Shown here: positions 4,865 through 11,047 of the stretch, piece after piece
Numbering within the stretch: position 1 is the first letter of the stretch
Layout of the letters: the number at the start of each line of letters is the position of its first letter
NCBI GenBank assembly: GCA_025356695.1
Contig: JANXSE010000392.1
Location: forward strand, 1-11,047
DNA: 11,047 nucleotides
From: Betaproteobacteria bacterium
GTDB taxonomy: Bacteria > Pseudomonadota > Gammaproteobacteria > Burkholderiales > SG8-41
Direction: 5' to 3'
Notes under the pieces: model-generated
Told to the model about the DNA's origin: nothing
Seen by the model: only the letters and a program-made list of their open reading frames with translations
Database searches by the model: none
Position numbers and translations under genes: made by a program

Positions 4865-7549
4865 TTGAAAGCAAGCACCTTGAACGCATTGAACTCCGCT
4901 TTTGCCGAACTCGCCGTCGCCGGCAACCGTTATCGCTACGCCAGCCTGCGTGCCGCCGAAACGCAGGCCGCCCTCGCCGGACTCGCGCAACTGCCGTTTT
5001 CGCTGCGCATTCTTGCTGAAAATCTGTTGCGCCACGCCGATGCGCCCGGGGTGACCGCGGAGATGTTGCCCGCATTGGCGCGCGGCGAACGCGGCATTGA
5101 AATACCGTTCTGGCCCGCGCGCGTGCTGCTGCAGGACATGCTCGGTGTGCCGGTGATGGTTGACCTCGCCGCGCTGCGCGATGCAGTCGCCAAGGCCGGC
5201 GGCGATCCGCAGGCGGTGAATCCGCGCATTCCGGTCGATTTCGTCATCGACCATTCGCTGGTCTCCGACATCGCCGGCCGCGCCGATGCCGCAAAGCGCA
5301 ACATTGAAATCGAATACGCACGCAATCGCGAGCGTTTTGCCTTTCTGGCCTGGTGCCAGGGCGCGTTTCGCAATCTGCGCGTGGTGCCGCCCGACAGCGG
5401 CATCGTGCACCAGATCAACGTCGAGCGCCTCGCGCGCGTGGTGTGGACGCGCGAAGAAGACGGCACAACACTCGCCTATCCCGACACACTGGTCTGCAAC
5501 GACAGCCATACGCCGATGGTCAATGGCATCGGCGTGCTGGGCTGGGGTGTCGGCGGCATCGAAGCCGAAGCGGCGATGCTGGGGCGCGCGCTGACACTGC
5601 GCGTGCCCGAAGTGGTCGGCGTGCGTATCAGCGGCGCGCTCGCGGCCGGCACCACCGCGACCGATCTTGTGCTGACCATCACCGAGATGCTGCGCCGGCA
5701 CGGCGTGGTCGGCAAGTTTGTCGAGTTCTACGGCAGAGGTCTCGACGCCCTGCCGGTCACGGAGCGCGCCACCATAGCCAACATGGCGCCCGAGTATGGC
5801 GCCACCTGCGTTTATTTTCCGGTCGATCAGGCCTGTCTCGATTTCCTCGCCTTCACCGGCCGCGATGCGGCGACCGTTGCATTGGCAAAAGCCTACGCAC
5901 AGGCGCAGGGCCTCTGGCGCGACAGCGATACCGCCGCGCCGGTGTTCGACGCGACGCTCGAACTCGATCTGTCAACAGTTGCGCCCTGCCTCGCCGGCCC
6001 GCGCAAACCACAGGAACGCGTCGCGCTTGGCAATGTCGCCAGCGGTTTCGTCAACGACATGAAGACCCTTGCACGCGACGGCCGCGCTGCGCCCGACAAA
6101 CGCGTCGCCGTCGGAGATCAAAGTTACACGCTGGGCGACGGCGATATCGTCATCGCCGCGATCACCAGCTGCACCAACACCTCGAACCCGGCCAACATGA
6201 TCACCGCCGGCCTCGTCGCGCGCAACGCCGTCGCGCGCGGACTCGTCAGCAAACCCTGGATCAAGACCTCGTTCGCGCCGGGCTCGAAAGTCGTGCTCGA
6301 TTATCTGCAGCGCGCCGGCCTTTACGCGCCGCTCGAACAGCTCGGCTTTCAGCTGGTCGGTTTCGGCTGCACCACCTGCAACGGCAACTCGGGGCCGCTC
6401 GCAACTGAAATTGAAAGCGCAATCAAGGCGCATGAACTCGTCTCCGTCGCCGTGCTCTCGGGCAACCGCAACTTCGAAGGCCGCGTGCATCCGTTCGCGC
6501 GCGCCGCTTATCTCGCTTCGCCGCCGCTGGTGATCGCCTATGCGATTGCCGGCAGCATCACGATCGATCTCGCCACACAGGCGCTCGGCCACGAAAAAAA
6601 CGGCGAGCCTGTCTATCTGCGCGATCTGTGGCCTTCCACCGATGAAGTAGCGCGCGCGCTGGCCGGCAATCTCACGCCGGAGATGTATCGCGCCAGCTAC
6701 GAGCATTTGTTTGAAGGTTCCCCTGAATGGCGCGCCTTGCGCGGCGCCGCAAGCGCGCTGTTCCCGTGGGATGAAAAAAGCACTTTCCTGCGCCGCCCGA
6801 CGTATTTCGACAACCTGCCGGCCACACCCGCTGCGATCGGCGATTTCACCGGCCTGCGTCCGCTGGCGATATTGGGCGACATGATCAGCACCGACCATCT
6901 TGCTCCCGCCGGGCGCATTGCGCCCGACAGCCCGGCCGGTCGTTACCTGACAGAACACGCGACGCCGCCGCAGGAATTCCACAGCTACGGCATCCGCCGC
7001 GGCAATCACGAAGTGGCGATGCGCGCGACACTGGCCGCGCCGCGCCTCAAAAACGAAATGCTGTCCGGCAATGAGGGCGGCAATACGAAGCTGCAACCCG
7101 AGGGCACGCCGCTGGCGATTTTCGACGCCGCCGAGGCCTATCGCCGCCGTAGCGAAGGCTGCCTCATCATCGCCGGCCGCGAATACGGCGCCGGTTCGTC
7201 GCGCGACTGGGCGGCCAAGGGGCCGGCGCTGCTCGGCGTGCGTGCCGTCGTTGCCGAGAGTTACGAAAAAATCCACCGCTCGAATCTCGTCGGCATGGGC
7301 GTGCTGCCTCTAATGTTCAAAGCAACTGATCGCAAGCAATTGAAACTCGACGGCAGCGAAACCTTCGATGTGCTGGGTGTGGCGGACCTCGCGCCGCATG
7401 CGGAACTCAGCTTGCGCATTCACCGCGCCAATGGCGAAACCATCGAGACCACCGTCGAAGCCTGTATCGACACTGGCGAAGAAATCGCCGCATACCGCCA
7501 CGGTGGCATACTGCAGCAGGTATATCGCGAGTTCGTCGAACAGATCTGA
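4865..7549 (+). CDS. acnA: Aconitate hydratase, AcnA type (divergent)
   Basis: About 894 residues, the usual AcnA/IRP1 length. It would interconvert citrate and isocitrate through cis-aconitate with a [4Fe-4S] cluster in the cytoplasm. The cluster cysteines are Cys436 (ITSCTNTSNP) and Cys502/Cys505 (GFGCTTCNGNSGP). Other landmarks are NDSHTPMVNGIGVLGWGVGG (212-231), VGKFVEFYG, ERATIANMAPEYGAT (300-314), the swivelling C-terminal domain from about 660 with GDMISTDHLAPAG, and YGAGSSRDWAAKGPALLGVRAV (774-795). An in-frame stop at 4841-4843 and the absence of ATG or GTG before conserved sequence mean the start is probably TTG at 4865, 4880 or 4889. Several positions differ from typical AcnA (CNDSHT for GTDSHT; HEVAMRATLAAPRLKN for the usual HEVMxRGTFANxRxxN), so it may be a paralogue with a shifted role. 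The start diverges from the peroxiredoxin gene 149 bp away. Confidence 0.9.
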   Translation: MKASTLNALNSAFAELAVAGNRYRYASLRAAETQAALAGLAQLPFSLRILAENLLRHADAPGVTAEMLPALARGERGIEIPFWPARVLLQDMLGVPVMVDLAALRDAVAKAGGDPQAVNPRIPVDFVIDHSLVSDIAGRADAAKRNIEIEYARNRERFAFLAWCQGAFRNLRVVPPDSGIVHQINVERLARVVWTREEDGTTLAYPDTLVCNDSHTPMVNGIGVLGWGVGGIEAEAAMLGRALTLRVPEVVGVRISGALAAGTTATDLVLTITEMLRRHGVVGKFVEFYGRGLDALPVTERATIANMAPEYGATCVYFPVDQACLDFLAFTGRDAATVALAKAYAQAQGLWRDSDTAAPVFDATLELDLSTVAPCLAGPRKPQERVALGNVASGFVNDMKTLARDGRAAPDKRVAVGDQSYTLGDGDIVIAAITSCTNTSNPANMITAGLVARNAVARGLVSKPWIKTSFAPGSKVVLDYLQRAGLYAPLEQLGFQLVGFGCTTCNGNSGPLATEIESAIKAHELVSVAVLSGNRNFEGRVHPFARAAYLASPPLVIAYAIAGSITIDLATQALGHEKNGEPVYLRDLWPSTDEVARALAGNLTPEMYRASYEHLFEGSPEWRALRGAASALFPWDEKSTFLRRPTYFDNLPATPAAIGDFTGLRPLAILGDMISTDHLAPAGRIAPDSPAGRYLTEHATPPQEFHSYGIRRGNHEVAMRATLAAPRLKNEMLSGNEGGNTKLQPEGTPLAIFDAAEAYRRRSEGCLIIAGREYGAGSSRDWAAKGPALLGVRAVVAESYEKIHRSNLVGMGVLPLMFKATDRKQLKLDGSETFDVLGVADLAPHAELSLRIHRANGETIETTVEACIDTGEEIAAYRHGGILQQVYREFVEQI

Positions 7550-7556
7550 CATAAAA

Positions 7557-8774
7557 ATGGCCGACCAGTCCCCCACGCCAAAATCAAACTCCACCACCGC
7601 CCAATCGATGGTGCGCGAGGCAATCGCCCTGCGGCAACAAAACAGGATTGAGGACACCGATAGACTGCTCCGCATCGCGCTTGAAATCGACCCGGACAAT
7701 TACGATGCGCTGCATATGCTCGGCGTCCTTGCAACTGAAACCGGCAACGGCATGCTTGCGATTGAAATGATTTCTGCGGCGATCCGGATCGACAATCGTC
7801 ATGCGGTTTCCCATTACAATCTTGGCAATGCATTTCGCCTGCTGAAGCGGCATGAAGAGGCGGTCGCATGCTACGACCGTGCGATCTTATTAAAGCCGGA
7901 CTACGCGCGCGCGTTCAACAATCGTGCCAATTCACTGTGGGATCTGAAGCGCGGGCCGGAAGCCGTCGCAAGTTATGAACAGGCGTTATCCTTCAGTCCG
8001 GCAACGGCGGATACCTGGCACAACCGCGGCAATGTACTGAACGAACTGGGCCAAAAACCGGAAGCCATTGCCTCCTATCAAAAAGCACTTGCCGCGGGCG
8101 GTGATGCCGCGCGTTTGAACTTTGAACTCGCAGCACTCGGTGCGGGCAGTGCGCCGGCTGCTGCGCCCGAGTTGTTCGTCGCTAATTTGTTCGATGGTTA
8201 TGCGGAAAAATTCGACCAACACCTGGTTACGGAACTTAATTACCAGACACCTCAAGCCACCGTTGATACTGTTAGAAAAATCTTGGCGAGGTCTGATCTG
8301 GATATCCTTGATCTGGGCTGCGGAACCGGTTTGTGCGGACCACTATTGCGTCCGCTGACGAAAACGCTGACCGGAGTCGATCTTTCGCAAAACATGCTGA
8401 ACAAGGCGAAGGAACGGAAACTATATGATGAACTCGTCTGCGGCGAGATCGCGAAATACCTGCAGACAAAAAACAATGCATTCGACCTGATTATCGCCAC
8501 TGACGTATTCGTATACATCGGCGACCTCCATGCGGTATTTTCAGGAGCCGGAAGCGCATTGAGGCAGGAAGGTCTGTTCGCATTCTCGGTCGAACGCGAG
8601 GAGCACCACGAGTTCGTCTTGCGGCCATCGAAGCGCTACGCGCACAGCGAGTCTTATTTGCGACAACTGGCGGATAGATATGGATTGCATATCGAAAAAA
8701 TAGAACCGCGATTTATCCGCAAAGACGGTGAAAACGATATCGACGGATTGATTGCAGTATTGCGCCGCAACTGA
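7557..8774 (+). CDS. TPR-repeat and SAM-dependent methyltransferase fusion protein
   Basis: A 405-residue soluble protein in two parts. Residues about 17-180 are four to five tetratricopeptide repeats ([40 protein letters not shown] is two in series), a protein-binding superhelix. After an alanine-rich linker (about 195-204), residues 205-405 form a class I methyltransferase: the entry [13 protein letters not shown], the SAM-binding motif [13 protein letters not shown] (250-262), acidic Asp275 (GVDLS) and [15 protein letters not shown] (309-323). This architecture is known as predicted TPR methyltransferases. The target is unknown. The ATG lies 7 bp after the aconitase stop with no visible Shine-Dalgarno, which suggests translational coupling. 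An upstream in-frame ATG at 7368 inside the aconitase gene was rejected because it adds only unconserved sequence. Its base composition looks more AT-rich than its neighbours, a weak hint of transfer. Confidence 0.88.
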   Translation: MADQSPTPKSNSTTAQSMVREAIALRQQNRIEDTDRLLRIALEIDPDNYDALHMLGVLATETGNGMLAIEMISAAIRIDNRHAVSHYNLGNAFRLLKRHEEAVACYDRAILLKPDYARAFNNRANSLWDLKRGPEAVASYEQALSFSPATADTWHNRGNVLNELGQKPEAIASYQKALAAGGDAARLNFELAALGAGSAPAAAPELFVANLFDGYAEKFDQHLVTELNYQTPQATVDTVRKILARSDLDILDLGCGTGLCGPLLRPLTKTLTGVDLSQNMLNKAKERKLYDELVCGEIAKYLQTKNNAFDLIIATDVFVYIGDLHAVFSGAGSALRQEGLFAFSVEREEHHEFVLRPSKRYAHSESYLRQLADRYGLHIEKIEPRFIRKDGENDIDGLIAVLRRN

Positions 8775-8856
8775 TCTGCGATTTCGATTTACACTTGCAA
8801 CGCCGATTTTTCGCATGAATTTTGTTCACTTTAAACTTAATTGGCTTAAGTCTGCC

Positions 8857-8862
8857 GGGGAG
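8857..8862 (+). promoter_or_regulatory. Shine-Dalgarno site deciding the MetX-like start
   Basis: GGGGAG lies 6 nt before the ATG at 8869. It favours this start, which begins the signal peptide, over two upstream in-frame ATGs that have no purine-rich site. Confidence 0.7.
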
Positions 8863-8868
8863 CCCAAC

Positions 8869-10026
8869 ATGCCGAATCGACTCGTTCTTGCTTCCGCAAT
8901 TGCGCTGTTTACGCATATGTGCCCTGCCGCGGCGCAAAATCCGCCGCTGCAGACCTGCCAGCTCGGCGAACTGAAGCTCGAGAGCGGCGAAGTCATCCGT
9001 AACTTCCGCATGACCTACATCACGCACGGCACACTCAACGCGGCGAAGAGCAACGCCATATTTTCGATCCACGGCCTGCAGGGCAACCGCAGCAGCCAGA
9101 GCTACTGGGTCGGGCCCGGTCGCGCCTTCGACAGCAAAAAATATTTCATCGTGCAGCCCGACACGCTGGGTGTGGCCTCGCTGGACCCCGAGGCAACGAC
9201 CTCGCCGACGCGCTCCGGCCTCAACATGGCCTTCCCGCGCTTCAACATCCGCGACATGGTCAACGCCGAGCATCGCATGCTGACCGAATGCCTCGGCATC
9301 CAACATCTGGTTGCCGTCGCCGGCAGTTCGATGGGCGGCATCGAAACCTTCCAGTGGGCGGTCAGTTATCCGACCTTCATGGATGCCGCCATTCCGGTAA
9401 CACCGATGGCGCGCGCCAACCGCCAGGGCAATTTCATCTGGGAGAACGTGCGTCAGGTCGTGATGGTCGATCCCAAATGGCGCGACGGCAACTATCCGAA
9501 CGACGATCCGCCGCGCGCCGGCATCGGCGTCGGCCTGCAGATCCAGAGCGTGGTCGGTTCGTCTGCCGCGGGTTACGAAGAAGAATTCGCCACGCGTGAA
9601 CAGGTGCATGCGGCCTTCGCCGCCGATGCCAAGACAGTCGGCAACACCGTGCAGGCACGCGACTGGATCTACCGCAGCTGGGCGATCCAGAGCCACGACA
9701 TCGCGCAGACGCCGGGCTTCAACGGCGATTTCGCGGCGGCGGCGCGTTCAATCAAGGCGCGCGTGCTGCTGTTTCCGAATTGCCACGACCAGCTGCACGC
9801 GGCACGCGAAGGCGGCGTGCTCGAAGCGGCAGCGCTTATTCCCGTGGCGAAACTCGTCGACATCGACGACATCGGCGGCCACCGCGGCTCGCGCAGCGCG
9901 AAGGCGCTTGCCCAGTTCGACACCGAAGTGCGCGATCTGTTGAAGCGCATCGAGGAAAAACGTCCCGGCTTCAGCGGGCCGCGCTTCCCGCGCAACTGGC
10001 TACGCACGGATTACTGCCGCGCGTAG
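8869..10026 (+). CDS. Exported MetX-fold alpha/beta hydrolase (homoserine acetyltransferase-like)
   Basis: A 385-residue protein with an N-terminal signal peptide ([22 protein letters not shown], cleavage before QNPPLQ), followed by a MetX/homoserine O-acetyltransferase-like alpha/beta hydrolase. It shows [23 protein letters not shown] (79-101), the nucleophile elbow [13 protein letters not shown] (Ser154), the acid NCHDQLH (Asp307) and the histidine GGHRGS (His338). The start at 8869 was chosen for its signal peptide and GGGGAG site (8857-8862, 6 nt spacing); in-frame ATGs at 8752 and 8815 lack such sites. True MetX acts in the cytoplasm on acetyl-CoA, so an exported relative is more likely an esterase, lactonase or other acyl hydrolase. 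It lies 94 bp after the methyltransferase gene in an AT-rich gap that may hold its own promoter. Fold and export are well supported; the reaction is not. Confidence 0.87.
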   Translation: MPNRLVLASAIALFTHMCPAAAQNPPLQTCQLGELKLESGEVIRNFRMTYITHGTLNAAKSNAIFSIHGLQGNRSSQSYWVGPGRAFDSKKYFIVQPDTLGVASLDPEATTSPTRSGLNMAFPRFNIRDMVNAEHRMLTECLGIQHLVAVAGSSMGGIETFQWAVSYPTFMDAAIPVTPMARANRQGNFIWENVRQVVMVDPKWRDGNYPNDDPPRAGIGVGLQIQSVVGSSAAGYEEEFATREQVHAAFAADAKTVGNTVQARDWIYRSWAIQSHDIAQTPGFNGDFAAAARSIKARVLLFPNCHDQLHAAREGGVLEAAALIPVAKLVDIDDIGGHRGSRSAKALAQFDTEVRDLLKRIEEKRPGFSGPRFPRNWLRTDYCRA

Positions 10027-10077
10027 GATACGAAAAGAAAAGACGGCGGCCCACCGCGGAAGCCGGTTGGTTTTGTA

Positions 10078-10109
10078 GCGCAGGCCATTGTCGAAAATGC
10101 GGCCTGCGC
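10078..10109. terminator. Inverted repeat between convergent genes, possible bidirectional terminator
   Basis: GCGCAGGCC (10078-10086) and GGCCTGCGC (10101-10109) are exact 9-bp reverse complements around a 14-base loop. The repeat lies in the 90-bp gap where the MetX-like gene (+) and the HSL-type esterase (-) converge. The pairing is strong, but neither side carries a clean T-run (TTTTG precedes it on the plus strand, giving CAAAA after it on the minus strand), so classical intrinsic termination is uncertain. Confidence 0.5.
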
Positions 10110-10116
10110 CACACCT

Positions 10117-10983
10117 CTAACCCGCGCGACGCCCCGCCGAGAGGTTCTTCGCAATGAAGGCCTTCGCCATCTCCTGCGCGCCGGTTGTCTGCGGGCAGGG
10201 CTTGGCCACCCATTCGTGCTCGGCGCCTTCGAAGACGTGAAAGTCGCAGACGCCTCCGGCCGCGCGCCACACGGCAACGAATTTCTCCTGCATCGACGGC
10301 AGCACGTTGTCGTCAAGCCCGCCCTGCATGATCAGCAGCGGGACGAGATTGACCTTCTCGCCGCGCTCGAGGATGCCGTGCGGATTACCTTCGTGAACTG
10401 ATTCCCACGGTATAAAGAAATTCCTGTTGTTTTTGATCATGTGCTCGCGCTGCTTCGCCACCGCGTTCTCGTAACGTGCGAAGGTGTTGCTGATGGGCGA
10501 ACGCGCGATCACGTAGGCGATCGAGACATCGTGCTGCGGCGCTTCGGGCAATGCGATCGCGTTGTAGCGTGCATCGTGCGGACGCAGCGCCAGCAGTTCG
10601 GCGACGTGCCCCCCGCTGGAACTGCCGTAGATGCCGAGAGTCGATGCATCACCGTTCCACTTTGACGCATTCGCCTTCAACCAGCGCACGCCGTAGCTGG
10701 CGTCCTGCACACAGGCCGGATACGGCGCTTCGGCCGCACGCGTCATGTCGATTGCCACCACCAGCACACCGCTGGCGGCGATAGCGCGGTCCATCGGCTC
10801 CTCGGCGAAACGATCCTTGTTATTCCACGCGCCGCCGTGCAGATCAAGCACCACCGGAAACGGCCCCGTGCCCTGCGGCTGGTAGATGCGCGCCATCAGT
10901 TGGCGGCCCTGCGCATTGCGGCGAAAATCGACTTCGCTGACTTTGATTTCGAACGTGGCCGCCGGATTGTATGAAACCTTCAT
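10117..10983 (-). CDS. Alpha/beta hydrolase, HSL/esterase type
   Basis: A 288-residue alpha/beta hydrolase resembling the hormone-sensitive-lipase/acetyl-esterase group, which hydrolyses short acyl esters. It has the oxyanion motif LDLHGGAWNNKDR (47-58), an HSL-like VVAIDMTRAAEAPYPACVQDASYGVRWLKANA segment, the nucleophile elbow IYGSSSGGH (Ser122), the acid MQGGLDDNV (Asp224) and the histidine EGAEHEW (His256). No signal peptide is visible, so it is probably cytoplasmic. The start at 10981-10983 has an AGGAG site 5 nt upstream. It converges with the exported MetX-like gene. Substrate unknown. Confidence 0.87.
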   Translation of the reverse strand: MKVSYNPAATFEIKVSEVDFRRNAQGRQLMARIYQPQGTGPFPVVLDLHGGAWNNKDRFAEEPMDRAIAASGVLVVAIDMTRAAEAPYPACVQDASYGVRWLKANASKWNGDASTLGIYGSSSGGHVAELLALRPHDARYNAIALPEAPQHDVSIAYVIARSPISNTFARYENAVAKQREHMIKNNRNFFIPWESVHEGNPHGILERGEKVNLVPLLIMQGGLDDNVLPSMQEKFVAVWRAAGGVCDFHVFEGAEHEWVAKPCPQTTGAQEMAKAFIAKNLSAGRRAG

Positions 10984-11047
10984 TGCTGCTCCTCTGGAAA
11001 TTTGCGCCGCCGACTTTACGCCTAAACACCGGCGCCGGCCAGAATGC

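Noticed and set aside
4748..5701. A 317-codon minus-strand frame across the aconitase start
   Set aside because: Antisense shadow with histidine- and glutamine-rich, unrecognisable product; it conflicts with conserved aconitase sequence.
5972..7276. A 434-codon minus-strand frame inside the aconitase gene
   Set aside because: Antisense shadow; the arginine/alanine-rich product has no recognisable motif, and the aconitase frame is intact throughout.
3250..7549. A variant genetic code in which TGA always encodes an amino acid
   Set aside because: TGA ends the DsbA-like gene itself (3901-3903), the aconitase (7547-7549), the methyltransferase (8772-8774) and the DLH-like gene (335-337), at positions expected for full-length proteins.
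7368..7556. N-terminal extension of the TPR-methyltransferase into the aconitase gene
   Set aside because: The extra 63 residues are low-complexity out-of-frame aconitase sequence; the ATG at 7557 begins just before the TPR region.
8713..9696. A 327-codon minus-strand frame opposite the MetX-like gene
   Set aside because: Antisense shadow; the plus-strand gene has signal peptide, ribosome site and a complete catalytic triad.

Overview
The window looks like the chromosome of a GC-rich betaproteobacterium, probably Burkholderiales-like. The evidence is a Bug/TctC-type periplasmic binding protein, an AcnA-type aconitase, degradative acyl-CoA dehydrogenase and alpha/beta-hydrolase genes, and an intergenic hairpin repeat with the GTTACTTTTCTTG / CAAGAAAAGTAAC arms that I recall from betaproteobacterial genomes. 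No rRNA, tRNA, CRISPR array, IS element or phage gene is visible.

The main result is a pair of probable selenoprotein genes that conventional gene calling would break or miss. At 3250-3903 (+) a DsbA/FrnE-type thioredoxin-fold oxidoreductase has an in-frame TGA exactly where the first cysteine of its CPWC active site belongs (U-P-W-C, residue 17). At 4254-4715 (-) an AhpE-like one-cysteine peroxiredoxin has an in-frame TGA exactly at the peroxidatic cysteine (P-x-x-x-T-x-x-U, residue 46) and contains no cysteine elsewhere. Both frames continue, well conserved, to a normal stop, and both TGAs are followed by a foldable hairpin that could be a bacterial SECIS. TGA also ends several genes here, including the DsbA-like gene itself, so the genetic code is standard and selenocysteine is the best reading. 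The two genes converge on a 350-bp hairpin-rich spacer.

Layout: 1-287 (-) N-terminus of an acyl-CoA dehydrogenase, cut by the window edge, preceded in the same direction by a dienelactone-hydrolase-like gene (335-1033, -). Next come a Bug-family solute receptor (1287-2258, +), a convergent alpha/beta hydrolase (2267-3118, -), the selenocysteine DsbA-like gene (+), the repeat spacer (3904-4253) and the selenocysteine peroxiredoxin (-). Divergent from the peroxiredoxin is an aconitase (4865-7549, +) with a non-ATG start, followed after 7 bp by a TPR-methyltransferase fusion (7557-8774, +). The window ends with an exported MetX-fold hydrolase (8869-10026, +) and a convergent HSL-type esterase (10117-10983, -).

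Functionally this is a mixture of catabolic genes (a solute receptor, four different alpha/beta hydrolases, an acyl-CoA dehydrogenase, an aconitase) and a small thiol/selenol redox module. The redox pair probably handles peroxide and disulfide chemistry in the cytoplasm, since neither protein has a signal peptide. Their direct cooperation is inferred from adjacency and shared selenocysteine use. No selA, selB, selC or selD lies in the window, so that machinery must be elsewhere if the reading is right.
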